From contig CAKRTS010000001.1 of NCBI GenBank assembly GCA_934402315.1, positions 248,001 to 312,000 on the forward strand: DNA of 64,000 bases, given 5' to 3'. Below, one piece after another: positions 18,156 through 26,811 of the stretch (position 1 is its first letter; every line of letters starts with the position of its first letter). The position numbers were made by a program, and so were the translations under genes. Source of the stretch: an uncultured Acetatifactor sp. (lineage in GTDB: Bacteria > Bacillota > Clostridia > Lachnospirales > Lachnospiraceae). The notes under the pieces are model-generated. The model did no database searches. It was given only the letters and a program-made list of their open reading frames with translations, and was not told the DNA's origin.

Positions 18156-19010
18156 TCATTCTCCCTGTGTATTGGGACGTTCCAGTGTCATTCGTCCCAG
18201 TCGTCCGCCCCTGAAATCATCCGTGAGGATGTCGGCGGCTTTTTTCAGATCAAGGCTTTCTCCCTTGTTGAAGCAGCCTCTGCTGGCTGCAATTTTTTCC
18301 AGCGTCGCAGGCATGGTCTCCTGCCATTCGATGCCATACCGCTCACATACGGAAGCCGGATAAAGCGCTTTCAGGCATTCCAGCAGATCGCACGCCAGCT
18401 CCTCCATGATGATTACCTCGTCATTCATCGAGCCGATGAAGGCAAGTCTCATGCCCACCGTCTGATCCTCGAACTTCGGCCAGAGAATTCCCGGCGTATC
18501 CAGAAGCTCGAGATTTTTATTCAGCCTGATCCACTGCTTGCCCTTTGTCACACCGGGCTTATTTCCCGTTTTTGCACACGCCTTGCCCGCAAAGGAATTG
18601 ATAAAGGTTGATTTTCCGACATTCGGGATGCCGACGACCATCGCCCTGACCGGCCGGTTCACAATTCCTCTCTTCCGGTCGCGTTCCAGCTTCTCCCTGC
18701 ACGCTTCCTGCACGACTGCGTTGATCGCCTTTATCCCGGCTCCGGTCTTGGAATTGATCTCCAGAACATAGGCTCCCTGTCCCTGAAAGAACTGCACCCA
18801 TTGTCTGTTATACACCGGGTCGGCAAGATCGGATTTATTCAGCAGCACAATCCTCGCTTTATTCTTTCCGAGCTCGTCTATATCCGGGTTACGGCTGCTC
18901 AGAGGAATCCGCGCATCGACAAGCTCAATAATCAGGTCGATCAGTTTTATATTTTCCTGCATCATACGCTTGGCTTTCGTCATATGACCGGGATACCATT
19001 GATAATTCAT
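18156..19010 (-). CDS. rbgA: Ribosome biogenesis GTPase RbgA (YlqF)
   Basis: Circularly permuted GTPase needed for 50S assembly. The G4 motif NKSD (58-61) comes before the P-loop GIPNVGKS (127-134) and the DTPG switch, which is the diagnostic permuted order. The N-terminal YPGHMTKAKR stretch is the family start. Length 284 is normal. It sits 3 bp after one signal peptidase gene and 4 bp before the other. Confidence 0.98.
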   Translation of the reverse strand: MNYQWYPGHMTKAKRMMQENIKLIDLIIELVDARIPLSSRNPDIDELGKNKARIVLLNKSDLADPVYNRQWVQFFQGQGAYVLEINSKTGAGIKAINAVVQEACREKLERDRKRGIVNRPVRAMVVGIPNVGKSTFINSFAGKACAKTGNKPGVTKGKQWIRLNKNLELLDTPGILWPKFEDQTVGMRLAFIGSMNDEVIIMEELACDLLECLKALYPASVCERYGIEWQETMPATLEKIAASRGCFNKGESLDLKKAADILTDDFRGGRLGRMTLERPNTQGE

Positions 19011-19013
19011 ACT

Positions 19014-19595
19014 CTATTTTACAAAGCCCATGCCCTGACTGCCATGTCTGGCACGGAACCACGCCTTTCCTATAATATCTGTGTCCTTCACCGGACCGAT
19101 GTTCGCCGAACGGCTGTCCTCGCTGTTCCCAGGATTGTCCCCGATGCAGAAGAATTCCCCGTTCTCCAGCGTCAGATCGTTCGCCACGATCCCCGGGTCT
19201 GCAATATACTCCGTCACCCACTCGCTCTCTATACCGTTCACATAGAGCACGCCGTCCTGCACCTGCAGATGATCGCCCGGTACTGCCACCACCCGCTTTA
19301 CGTAATAATGGGCATTTTCGTTGCCGTTGGGCAGGAACACGATCACATCCCCTCTCTTCGGGGAAGAAAGTACATAAAGGAAGCGATCGACAAAGATCTG
19401 CTGTCCGTTGCCAAGCGCCGGCTCCATGGACACGCCGACCACCCGGGTCGTCATTCCAAAGAAAAAGACCAGAACGGCAGCGATAAACACCGCTGCAACG
19501 ATTCCGAACACCCATGAAAAGACCTCCCGGATCATCGCCGGGCTGATCTTCTTTTTCCTCCTGTAAAAGCTCAATCCGTTATCTCTTTTTGCCAT
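19014..19595 (-). CDS. lepB: Type I signal peptidase (first in the cluster)
   Basis: Signal peptidase I of 193 residues. The basic N-terminal segment (RRKKK) is followed by one membrane helix (about 28-47); the catalytic dyad is S56 (GVSMEPA) and K100 (YYVKRVVAVPGD). GDNPGNSEDSR is box E. Start chosen at the ATG at 19595; an upstream in-frame codon at 19664 would overlap the rplS terminator region. It differs clearly from the second lepB at 17.6 kb, so the two are old paralogues that may have different preproteins. It begins the lepB-rbgA-lepB-rnhB run after rplS. Confidence 0.96.
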   Translation of the reverse strand: MAKRDNGLSFYRRKKKISPAMIREVFSWVFGIVAAVFIAAVLVFFFGMTTRVVGVSMEPALGNGQQIFVDRFLYVLSSPKRGDVIVFLPNGNENAHYYVKRVVAVPGDHLQVQDGVLYVNGIESEWVTEYIADPGIVANDLTLENGEFFCIGDNPGNSEDSRSANIGPVKDTDIIGKAWFRARHGSQGMGFVK

Positions 19596-19649
19596 ATCTG
19601 AATTTTCCTGTTTTGTACACGTTTCTACCAGTATAGCATATCTTACTGA

Positions 19650-19685
19650 AATAGAAAAGGACAACTACAGAAGTAATTGTCCTTT
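19650..19685 (-). terminator. Terminator after rplS
   Basis: Inverted repeat AAAGGACAA (19656-19664) with TTGTCCTTT (19677-19685), followed on the minus strand by a T-rich run. It ends the ylxM-to-rplS unit, though read-through into lepB is possible since no strong promoter is seen for lepB. Confidence 0.8.
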
Positions 19686-19692
19686 CGTCGTT

Positions 19693-20040
19693 TTATTTTA
19701 CAAGCTCTTTAACCTTAGCCTTCTTACCAACGCGGTCTCTCAGGTAGTTCAGCTTCGCACGTCTTACTTTACCCTTTCTGACTACTTCAATCTTCTCAAC
19801 ATTGGGAGAATGTACCGGCCATGTCTTCTCAACACCGATGCCGCCGGAAGTCTTTCTTACCGTGAAGGTCTCTCTGTTGCTGCCGCCCTGTCTCTTAAGG
19901 ACAACGCCCTCGAATACCTGAATTCTCTCACGGTTTCCTTCCTTGATCTTACCATAAACCTTTACGGTATCACCAACTTCAAACTCATCAACGGCTGCCT
20001 TTAACTGTTCTGCTTCGATCTCTTTGATAATGTCACTCAT
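19693..20040 (-). CDS. rplS: Ribosomal protein L19
   Basis: 50S ribosomal protein at the 30S-50S interface. The 115 residues match L19 throughout: [40 protein letters not shown], then the basic [14 protein letters not shown] end. It follows trmD with a 116-bp gap (20041-20156) that is A/T-rich and may hold an autoregulatory L19 leader or an extra promoter, but no fold is convincing. The order rpsP-rimM-trmD-rplS is the classical bacterial operon. Confidence 0.98.
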   Translation of the reverse strand: MSDIIKEIEAEQLKAAVDEFEVGDTVKVYGKIKEGNRERIQVFEGVVLKRQGGSNRETFTVRKTSGGIGVEKTWPVHSPNVEKIEVVRKGKVRRAKLNYLRDRVGKKAKVKELVK

Positions 20041-20156
20041 AACGAGCCTCCTTAAATAAAATGGATGTTCTTAATACAATTCCTGTAACAGAGGACCATC
20101 TTCGTTTACACAACATTAAAACTTTAACATACCTTTTGCAGAAATGCAAGTGTTTT

Positions 20157-21530
20157 TTATACCTTTTTGATCCAATATACCTTTCCCGATGCCTTATAGA
20201 AGCCCAGTCCCTCATGTAGTCTCTCCGAAGCCTCGTTTCCCTCCACAACCTGCCCGTAGGGTATCCAGCCTCTTTCCAGACAGCGGTTCACACAGTATGA
20301 CTCGAGCGCTTTGGCGATCCCCTGTCTGCGGAACGCCTCATCGACGTAGAGCATACCCATGCTTCCCTCTGCATGGATGCCGATAAACCCGATCAGGCTC
20401 TGTCCGGAAAAGGCGCCGTACATCAAGCCCAGCCGCACACGCTCCGCAAGATACTCCGCGTTCTCGTGCTCATAATGCGAAACAACGTAGGGAAGCTCTT
20501 CCTCCGTCAGCGTTCTGATGTCCTTGCAGCGCACCGGAAGCGTTTCCCGCGCGGTATAGAGGTACTGGCTGCAGCCGCCCCATAGTTCAAAGCCCTTCGC
20601 CAGCAGATACTCCTTCAGAAAGTCCTGCGTGACATTCACCCACCGGACATCCTCCGGAAGCATTGCATACAAATCCTCCGCCGCTTCTTCATCCACGGCT
20701 GTCATCATGTAGTTTCCGCGGTCTCCCGCCTTAATCAGTAGATTCTTCCCATCGTGATACAATATCTCTCCGATGCCGCGTGACAGCGTCTCCATCATAT
20801 TGATATTATTGCGCTTATCTTTTGAGAGCTGCCGTATCAGCTTTTGCTTTTCCTGATATTTGCGATAAAGGTCGGGGCGGAACCGCTCCGTGCGCGCCTG
20901 CGACTGCTCCAGTCTCCACTTTGTAATCCGCGCATGGTTGCCCGACAGCAGCACCTCGGGCACACCCTTCCCATGCCAGCGCTCCGGTCTGGAATACTGC
21001 GGATATTCCAGCAGATCATTAAAAAAGCTCTCCTCCTCGGCAGAGGAGTCGTTTCCGAGGACGCCCGGTATCAGCCGTGCGACAGCGTCAATCATCACCA
21101 TGGCAGGAAGCTCGCCGCCCGTCAGGACATAATCGCCGATCGAGACATAGTCCGTCACGACTTCCTCCAGCACGCGCTCATCAATCCCCTCATAATGTCC
21201 GCAGAGAAAGACCAGTTCCTCCTCCCGAGACAGCTCCTTCGCCATTTTCTGGGTAAAGGGAACGCCCTGCGGTGTCAAATAGACCGTGCGCACCGGTCTC
21301 CCCTGCGTCACAGCATTCCACGTATCATAAACAGGCTGTGCCTGCATCAGCATGCCCGCACCGCCCCCGTAAGTATAGTCATCCACCTTGCCGTGCTTAT
21401 CCAGTGTGTAGTCGCGGATGTTCACAGCCTCCAGTGAAATCAGTTTCTTCTCCACAGCCCTTCCGATAATGCTGGGTGCCAGCCCCTGCATTACCATCTC
21501 CGGGAACAAGGTCAAAACATGAAACTTCAT
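20157..21530 (-). CDS. trmD: TrmD tRNA m1G37 methyltransferase fused to a GNAT domain
   Basis: Residues 1-240 are a complete SPOUT methyltransferase TrmD, which methylates G37 of tRNAs to prevent frameshifting: LCGHYEGIDERV (109-120), the SAM-knot SIGDYVLTGGELP (130-142) and the catalytic aspartate region GNDSSAEEESF (159-169). Residues about 245-457 are an extra domain. Its second half is a GCN5-type acetyltransferase with the acetyl-CoA loop RRQGIA (401-406) after beta-strand LYVDEAF, and a GFYKASG end. The open frame runs through without interruption, so this is a genuine fusion. TrmD alone is ~240 residues. The acetyltransferase substrate is unknown; a tRNA or ribosomal target is a guess. 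It lies 5 bp after rimM. Confidence 0.93.
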   Translation of the reverse strand: MKFHVLTLFPEMVMQGLAPSIIGRAVEKKLISLEAVNIRDYTLDKHGKVDDYTYGGGAGMLMQAQPVYDTWNAVTQGRPVRTVYLTPQGVPFTQKMAKELSREEELVFLCGHYEGIDERVLEEVVTDYVSIGDYVLTGGELPAMVMIDAVARLIPGVLGNDSSAEEESFFNDLLEYPQYSRPERWHGKGVPEVLLSGNHARITKWRLEQSQARTERFRPDLYRKYQEKQKLIRQLSKDKRNNINMMETLSRGIGEILYHDGKNLLIKAGDRGNYMMTAVDEEAAEDLYAMLPEDVRWVNVTQDFLKEYLLAKGFELWGGCSQYLYTARETLPVRCKDIRTLTEEELPYVVSHYEHENAEYLAERVRLGLMYGAFSGQSLIGFIGIHAEGSMGMLYVDEAFRRQGIAKALESYCVNRCLERGWIPYGQVVEGNEASERLHEGLGFYKASGKVYWIKKV

Positions 21531-21535
21531 GATAA

Positions 21536-22045
21536 TCAGTCCAACAATCCTTCCAATATATGAATTTTAATAAAGCCGCCCTCCACATCTACCTCCAGAA
21601 CACACTGCTTGATCGCTGGGAGCAGCAGCTCTCTTCCATCCGTCAGGTCAATCACATAGACATCGTTCGCACCGGTCTCCATGACATCCCGGAGCACACC
21701 AATCTCAGCATCCGCCTCATCTCTTACCTTTAATCCCATCAGATCTGCAATGAAATATTCATCCTTTTTGAGTCTGACTGCATTTTCGCGCGCGACAAGA
21801 ATCGACGCCTTCCGGTATTTCTCCACCGCGCTGATGTCATCCATTCCCTTAAATTTCACGATGGCAAACTGCTTGAAGAACTTTACGCTCTCGACCTCCA
21901 GCCCGATCCGTTCTTTCCCGGTGTCAAGAATCACTTCTCTCAGACGCTTAAAGCGCTTTACATCATCTGTCGTCGGAAAAACCTTTACCTCCCCTTTCAG
22001 TCCATGGGTAGCGGTAATGATCCCGACCTGAAAAAAATCTTCCAT
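21536..22045 (-). CDS. rimM: Ribosome maturation factor RimM
   Basis: 16S rRNA processing factor that binds S19 during 30S assembly. The N-terminal beta-barrel carries VGIITATHGLKGEVKVFP; the PRC-barrel C-terminal half shows LMGLKVRDEADAEIGVL and ends with the IPAIKQCV-type strand (LLPAIKQCVLEVD). Length 169 is standard. It lies between khpA and trmD in the expected operon order. Confidence 0.97.
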   Translation of the reverse strand: MEDFFQVGIITATHGLKGEVKVFPTTDDVKRFKRLREVILDTGKERIGLEVESVKFFKQFAIVKFKGMDDISAVEKYRKASILVARENAVRLKKDEYFIADLMGLKVRDEADAEIGVLRDVMETGANDVYVIDLTDGRELLLPAIKQCVLEVDVEGGFIKIHILEGLLD

Positions 22046-22125
22046 TTTAATCTCCGCACTCTATAAGCAAGAACAGGGAGGGACATGCCTATGCCTGTTC
22101 CTCCCTGCCTTTACAGTAAGTAACC

Positions 22126-22353
22126 CTATACAATCTCCACATCCACTCTTTTGTTATCTTTGGATGATGCAGCCTTCACGACAGAACGGATTGCCTTTGC
22201 TATTCTGCCCTGTTTGCCGATAACCTTACCCATATCGGACGCAGCTACATGAAGTTCGATGACTGTATTTCTGCCTTCGGTTTTTTCGGTTACAACAACC
22301 TCATCGGGATTGTCTACAAGCGCTTTCGCCACAACTTCAACTAATTCCTTCAT
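22126..22353 (-). CDS. khpA: KH-domain RNA-binding protein KhpA
   Basis: A 75-residue single KH domain with the GxxG loop in VIGKQGR. KhpA binds RNA, usually as a partner of KhpB/Jag, and affects cell-division and sRNA regulation in Bacillota. Start taken at the ATG at 22353, which matches the family; a 7-residue upstream extension is possible but would run into the rpsP spacing. It lies between rpsP and rimM, its near-universal position. Confidence 0.97.
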   Translation of the reverse strand: MKELVEVVAKALVDNPDEVVVTEKTEGRNTVIELHVAASDMGKVIGKQGRIAKAIRSVVKAASSKDNKRVDVEIV

Positions 22354-22377
22354 AAGCCACCTCCAAAGAATCAAAAT

Positions 22378-22623
22378 TTATTTTTCGATGCCAGCTGCCT
22401 TGAAGAGTTTGCCAACCTGCTCGGTAGGCTGTGCGCCGTTAGCCAGCCACTTCTTTGCCAGCTCTTCATTGATGGTGAATGTGCTGGGATCTGTGCTGGG
22501 ATCGTAGGTTCCGATCTCCTCGATGAATCTTCCGTCTCTGGGGGAACGAGAATCAGCTACGATGATTCTATAAAAAGGAGCCTTCTTCTGTCCCATTCTT
22601 CTCAATCTGATTTTTACTGCCAT
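22378..22623 (-). CDS. rpsP: Ribosomal protein S16
   Basis: 30S ribosomal protein needed for early assembly. The 81 residues begin [20 protein letters not shown], as in the family, and include [21 protein letters not shown] slightly longer in-frame start at 22638 exists, but the ATG at 22623 matches the conserved N-terminus. It is preceded by a hairpin after ffh and followed by khpA. Confidence 0.98.
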   Translation of the reverse strand: MAVKIRLRRMGQKKAPFYRIIVADSRSPRDGRFIEEIGTYDPSTDPSTFTINEELAKKWLANGAQPTEQVGKLFKAAGIEK

Positions 22624-22657
22624 TGTTTTTTCCTCCATAAAATAACTTAATTTATCT

Positions 22658-22692
22658 ATGAAAAAGAGTGCGTCCCGGGAGACTGCTCTTTA
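22658..22692 (-). terminator. Hairpin between ffh and rpsP (attenuator or partial terminator)
   Basis: On the minus strand an AAAGAG...CTCTTT stem with an inner GTC/GAC-CCCGGG part ends in five T residues. It would reduce read-through from ffh into rpsP, so ribosomal genes may be tuned separately or have their own promoter. Confidence 0.6.
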
Positions 22693-22707
22693 TTCATCAT
22701 GGTGTGC

Positions 22708-24075
22708 TCAGAACGGAAAACCGCCCTTCATACCGGGGAAGCCGCCAAATTTTCCCTTGCCGTGCTTTCCACCGCCGCCAAACTGCTTCATCAGCTTCTG
22801 GCTCTGTTCAAACTGCTTGACAAAACGGTTCACAACCGCGACATCCACGCCCGCTCCCCTCGCAATACGGTGCTTTCTCTGGGGATTCAACAGCTTTGGA
22901 TTACGCCGTTCCTCCTTTGTCATCGAGAGCACGATTGCCTCCGACTGCTTCATCTGTTTCTCGGAAGCGTCAGAATCAATATCCGCTCCCTTGATGCCCA
23001 TGCCGGGAAGCATGCCGAGGATGCTTGCCAGACCGCCCATCTTCCGCATCTGCTTCATGCTCTCAAGGTAATCCTCAAAATCGAACTTACCCTTCTTCAT
23101 GCGGCCAGCCATCTCACGGCTCTTGTCCTCATCAATGTCGATATTCTCCTGCGCCTTTTCGATCAGCGTGAGAACATCTCCCATGCCGAGGATTCTGTTT
23201 GCCATCCTGTCGGGGTAAAACTGTTCCATGTCGGAAAGCTTCTCTCCCATACTCACATACAGAATCGGCTTCCCCGTGACAGCCTTGATGGAAAGCGCCG
23301 CACCACCTCTGGTATCGCCGTCCATCTTTGAGAGGATGACACCGTCTATTCCTACTTTTTCGTCAAATTCCTTTGCAACATTTACTGCGTCCTGTCCGGT
23401 CATTGCATCCACAACCAGCAGGGTCTGATGAACCGCTATGCTGCTCTTAATCTCCTGCAGCTCCGCCATCATGTCCTCATCCACATGAAGACGTCCGGCT
23501 GTATCAAGAATGACAACATTGTGTCCGTTCTTCTCCGCATAGGCAACCGCCTCTCTGGCGATCTCCACCGGCTTGTGATCCGTTCCCATGGAAAAGACAT
23601 CCACTTCCTGCTTCTTCCCGTTGATCTGCAGCTGTTCGATCGCCGCAGGTCTGTAAATGTCACAGGCAACCAGTAGGGATTTCTTTCCCTTGGTTTTCAG
23701 CTTTCCGGCAAGCTTTGCCGTCGCCGTCGTCTTACCGGCACCCTGAAGACCCGCCATCATGATTACCGTGATCGCTTTGCCGGGCTGCATGGCAATTTCC
23801 GTGGTCTCGCTTCCCATCAGTGCGATCATCTCTTCGTTTACGATCTTGATGACCATCTGACCCGGATTCAGTCCGTTCATAACGTCCTGACCGACAGCGC
23901 GCTCCTCCACAGACTTGATGAACTGCTTTACCACCTTGAAGTTGACATCCGCCTCCAGAAGTGCCATCTTTACTTCCTTGAGCGCTGTCTTGACGTCTTC
24001 CTCTGTAAGCCTTCCCTTGCCGCGCAGGTTCTTAAACACTCTCTGAAGTTTATCTGTTAAACTCTCAAATGCCAC
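22708..24075 (-). CDS. ffh: Signal recognition particle protein Ffh
   Basis: SRP54 GTPase that binds signal sequences with 4.5S RNA and hands ribosomes to FtsY. N domain 1-85; G domain with P-loop GLQGAGKT (109-116), DTAGR and TKMD-type (SKMDGD) motifs. The methionine-rich M domain (from about residue 300) contains GGLASILGMLPGM. The tail is GGGKHGKGKFGGFPGMKGG-like, glycine and methionine rich. Length 455. It follows ylxM in the usual order; its receptor gene ftsY is at 26.8 kb. Confidence 0.98.
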   Translation of the reverse strand: MAFESLTDKLQRVFKNLRGKGRLTEEDVKTALKEVKMALLEADVNFKVVKQFIKSVEERAVGQDVMNGLNPGQMVIKIVNEEMIALMGSETTEIAMQPGKAITVIMMAGLQGAGKTTATAKLAGKLKTKGKKSLLVACDIYRPAAIEQLQINGKKQEVDVFSMGTDHKPVEIAREAVAYAEKNGHNVVILDTAGRLHVDEDMMAELQEIKSSIAVHQTLLVVDAMTGQDAVNVAKEFDEKVGIDGVILSKMDGDTRGGAALSIKAVTGKPILYVSMGEKLSDMEQFYPDRMANRILGMGDVLTLIEKAQENIDIDEDKSREMAGRMKKGKFDFEDYLESMKQMRKMGGLASILGMLPGMGIKGADIDSDASEKQMKQSEAIVLSMTKEERRNPKLLNPQRKHRIARGAGVDVAVVNRFVKQFEQSQKLMKQFGGGGKHGKGKFGGFPGMKGGFPF

Positions 24076-24098
24076 TTCGTGACTCCTTCACCAATCAT

Positions 24099-24449
24099 TT
24101 ATAATTCCTTCAGCAGTTCGTTGGAAAGCCCGCTGATCTGCCGAAGCGCCGCACTTGCATCCTGTCCGTCGCGATCCTGCTGTTCTGCAAGCTGCTGGAT
24201 CTGTCTGACCGTCTGTTTCGCCTTTGCAAAACGTTCGATGAGATGCAGTTTGTTCTCGTAATCCTGAAGAATCTTGTCACAGCGCTTAATCAGGTCGTGT
24301 ACTCCCTGTCTGCTGATCCCCTGTTCCTCGGCAATCTCCCCGAGCGACAGGTCATTGTAAACCGCATCCCCGTAGATCTGTCTCTGATGCTCTGTCAGAA
24401 GCTCTCCGTAGAAATCAAATAACATTGTCTGCTCATATATCTTGTCCAT
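24099..24449 (-). CDS. ylxM: YlxM/p13 helix-turn-helix protein
   Basis: Small UPF0122 protein (116 residues) associated with the SRP pathway in Bacillota, with a sigma-70 region-4-like helix-turn-helix: LTEHQRQIYGDAVYNDLSL followed by IAEEQGISRQGVHDLIKR. In streptococci it modulates SRP GTPase activity. The ATG at 24449 is chosen because the promoter's predicted start of transcription lies about 20 bases upstream, which excludes the longer TTG start at 24467, and GAGGAAG sits just before it. First gene of the ylxM-ffh-rpsP-khpA-rimM-trmD-rplS unit. Confidence 0.95.
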   Translation of the reverse strand: MDKIYEQTMLFDFYGELLTEHQRQIYGDAVYNDLSLGEIAEEQGISRQGVHDLIKRCDKILQDYENKLHLIERFAKAKQTVRQIQQLAEQQDRDGQDASAALRQISGLSNELLKEL

Positions 24450-24475
24450 AACAGCTTCCTCTGCCAACCTTGAGT

Positions 24476-24504
24476 ATCTTACTACAGATACAAAGCAGTG
24501 TCAA
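24476..24504 (-). promoter_or_regulatory. Promoter of the ylxM-ffh translation operon
   Basis: Reading the minus strand, a consensus -35 TTGACA (24504-24499) and a -10 TAAGAT (24481-24476) are 17 bp apart. The -35 lies in one arm of an inverted repeat (GTGTCAAG/CTTGACAC, 24498-24519 region) downstream of yitT, so promoter and yitT 3' hairpin overlap. Confidence 0.8.
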
Positions 24505-24537
24505 GTAAAAATTCTTGACACCGCCGTTTTTTGTATT

Positions 24538-25455
24538 CTAAAGCTTTTCACTGTAAATACTCTTGTAACCCTCCCCGAAGATCTCCGTCGCGCTGGTGAC
24601 AATCATGAAGGCATCCGGGTCCTCCTCCCGCACGATCACCTCGACCTGCGCCGAGATCTGCTTCTTCATGACACACATGATAACGCTTTTCTCCCTGCCG
24701 CTGTATGCCCCGGTTCCGGAAATATAGGTTACTCCGATGTCAAGCTCCTCCAGCAGCCGTTTCGTTATGGACGCATGGGCATCACTGATAATAAAGATCA
24801 GCTTTGCCCCATCCCGCCCGTAAAGTACAACATCCAGCAGCGTGGAATTGACAAAGACAACAACTCCTGCATAGAGAGCGACATCCAGATCCTTAAACAC
24901 AAAGGCGGACACCGTCACGATAATCGCATCCGTAATCAGGAACAGAGAGCCGGTCTTTAAATGCGGGAATCGCAGCCGCAGCAGCTTCACAATAATATCC
25001 GTGCCGCCGGTGGTAGCTCCCGCCTTGAAGACCAGTCCGATACCGACTGCCATCAGCGCCCCGCCGACCAGCGCCGCAAGAAATCTGTCCTCCGTCGCCA
25101 CCCCGAAGACCGCCAGCAGATTGATGAAAAAAGAGGTCGCCGCCGTGCAGTATAAGGTGGACAGGATAAAGTGCAGGCCGAATTTCCACATGCCGAGAAT
25201 AATGATGGGAATGTTGATAAGCAGAACCCAGGTTCCCGTCTCCAGTCCGCTAAGCCTGTTCAATATGATGGCAATACCCGTAACGCCGCCCGGCGCAAGG
25301 GAATTCGGATCGAGGAACAGGCTGACCGCCACCGCATAGATAAAAGACGCCACCGTAATCATCAGATAGTCCAGCACCCTGCGCTTCCAGGTCTTCTTTT
25401 GTTCAATCCGGATCTCCGTCTGCTGTTCCTTTGTCATCATTGCCATTTTCTCCAA
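24538..25455 (-). CDS. YitT-family membrane protein (DUF161 plus DUF2179)
   Basis: Membrane protein of 305 residues with five or six helices in the first two thirds: helices near 28-48, 60-75, 80-100, 110-125, 135-150 and 175-205, with glycine-rich LAPGGVTGIAI and GATTGGTDI. A soluble DUF2179 domain fills the C-terminus (from about 220, with the GYSGREK-type AYSGREKSVIMCV). Transport function of the family is not established. The N-terminal 25 residues are charged and cytosolic. It is not obviously in an operon with ilvA: a hairpin separates them. Confidence 0.9.
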   Translation of the reverse strand: MEKMAMMTKEQQTEIRIEQKKTWKRRVLDYLMITVASFIYAVAVSLFLDPNSLAPGGVTGIAIILNRLSGLETGTWVLLINIPIIILGMWKFGLHFILSTLYCTAATSFFINLLAVFGVATEDRFLAALVGGALMAVGIGLVFKAGATTGGTDIIVKLLRLRFPHLKTGSLFLITDAIIVTVSAFVFKDLDVALYAGVVVFVNSTLLDVVLYGRDGAKLIFIISDAHASITKRLLEELDIGVTYISGTGAYSGREKSVIMCVMKKQISAQVEVIVREEDPDAFMIVTSATEIFGEGYKSIYSEKL

Positions 25456-25483
25456 ACCTTCCTTTTTAATCTGCCTTCACGCA

Positions 25484-25513
25484 AAAATCCGCATAACTTA
25501 ATATGCGGATTTT
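25484..25513. terminator. Terminator between ilvA and yitT
   Basis: A 12-bp perfect inverted repeat (25484-25495 and 25502-25513) with an A run on one side and T run on the other; it ends ilvA transcription on the minus strand. Confidence 0.85.
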
Positions 25514-25566
25514 ATCGGTGAAATAATTCACTTCTTTTAAAATTTCATAAAACTTTCCATTTCACG

Positions 25567-26790
25567 TCAGATCGCCGTCGGCATCAGCTTCGGCTGATAG
25601 CCCTCTTTTTCAAGCGCCTGTATAATCTGGTTCTTGTGCTCCGTGCCGAATGCCTCCATGGTGATCTTAAGCTCCACGGCAGCGCTCCGGTTGATCGAGA
25701 CGAACTGGTTATGCTCCAGCTTGATTACGTTGCCGTTCACTCCCGCGATCACGCCGGACACCCTGCAAAGCTCGCCCGGCTTGTCGGGAAGCAGTACGGA
25801 CACGGTAAAGATCCTGTCGCGCAGGATCAGTCCCTGCTGAACCACAGAGGACATTGTGATGACATCCATATTGCCGCCGCTTAAGATCGAAACGATCTTC
25901 TTATCCTTCACATCCAGATGCTTCAGCGCCGCAACGGTCAGAAGCCCCGAATTTTCAACAACCATCTTGTGATTTTCCACCATATCCAGGAATGCCACTA
26001 CAAGCTCTCTGTCCTCCACCGTAATGATGCCGTCCAGATTCTGCTTGATGTAGGGGAACAGCTTGCTGCCGGGAGTCTTGACGGCGGTACCGTCAGCGAT
26101 TGTATTGACTTTAGGCAGGGTCGTCACCTTGTCAGCCTCGAGAGATGCCTGCATACAGTTCGCGCCCGCCGGTTCCACACCGATCACCTTGATCTTGGGA
26201 TTTAACAGCTTTGCGAGCGTCGAGACACCGGTCGCCAGTCCGCCTCCGCCGATCGGCACAAGGATATAGTCCACCAGCGGCAACTCCTTTACGATCTCCA
26301 TTGCGATCGTTCCCTGTCCGGTCGCCACGGCGAGATCATCAAAGGGATGGATAAAGGTATAGCCGTGCTCCTCCGCCAGCTCATAAGCCTTCGCGCATGC
26401 CTCGTCATAGACATCTCCGAACAGCACAACCTCCGCGCCGTAGCTCTTGGTGCGGTTGACCTTGATCAGCGGTGTCGTCGTCGGCATCACGATCGTCGCC
26501 TTGCTTCCGAAGCACTTTGCCGCGTAAGCAACACCCTGTGCATGATTTCCCGCCGATGCGGTTATCAATCCCTTTGCCCGCTCCTCGTCGCTCAGCGTGC
26601 TCATCTTGTAGTAAGCGCCCCTCACCTTGTACGCGCCTGTAAACTGTAGATTTTCAGGCTTCAGGTAGACCTTGTTTCCTGTCTGCGCGCTCAGAAAATC
26701 ACTGTAGATCAGCTTTGTCTCCAGCGTCACTTTCTTGACGATCTCCGCTGCTTCCTCAAATTTTTCCAACGTCAGCATCTGTTCTTCCAT
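25567..26790 (-). CDS. ilvA: Threonine ammonia-lyase
   Basis: PLP enzyme that deaminates threonine to 2-oxobutyrate, the first step to isoleucine or a catabolic route to propionate. The PLP lysine is K55 in TGAYKVRGA; the SAGNHAQGVA and GGGGLATG phosphate-binding loops are present. An ACT domain follows the lyase domain (about 325-407), the ~400-residue architecture between TdcB and full IlvA, consistent with allosteric control. The ATG at 26790 is preferred over a GTG at 26802; AGGAAAGG lies upstream of both. It follows ftsY on the same strand; no branched-chain genes are nearby, so biosynthetic versus catabolic role is open. Confidence 0.93.
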   Translation of the reverse strand: MEEQMLTLEKFEEAAEIVKKVTLETKLIYSDFLSAQTGNKVYLKPENLQFTGAYKVRGAYYKMSTLSDEERAKGLITASAGNHAQGVAYAAKCFGSKATIVMPTTTPLIKVNRTKSYGAEVVLFGDVYDEACAKAYELAEEHGYTFIHPFDDLAVATGQGTIAMEIVKELPLVDYILVPIGGGGLATGVSTLAKLLNPKIKVIGVEPAGANCMQASLEADKVTTLPKVNTIADGTAVKTPGSKLFPYIKQNLDGIITVEDRELVVAFLDMVENHKMVVENSGLLTVAALKHLDVKDKKIVSILSGGNMDVITMSSVVQQGLILRDRIFTVSVLLPDKPGELCRVSGVIAGVNGNVIKLEHNQFVSINRSAAVELKITMEAFGTEHKNQIIQALEKEGYQPKLMPTAI

Positions 26791-26811
26791 ACCATTACAC
26801 ACCTTTCCTAT

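Noticed and set aside
20041..20156. Possible L19 leader or T-rich terminator between trmD and rplS
   Set aside because: Only a weak TTGCA/TGCAA stem is visible; I could not support a specific element.
22074..22112. Hairpin between khpA and rimM (CAGGGAGG/CCTCCCTG)
   Set aside because: Stable stem but no T tract on the minus strand and it lies within a co-transcribed operon, so not called a terminator.
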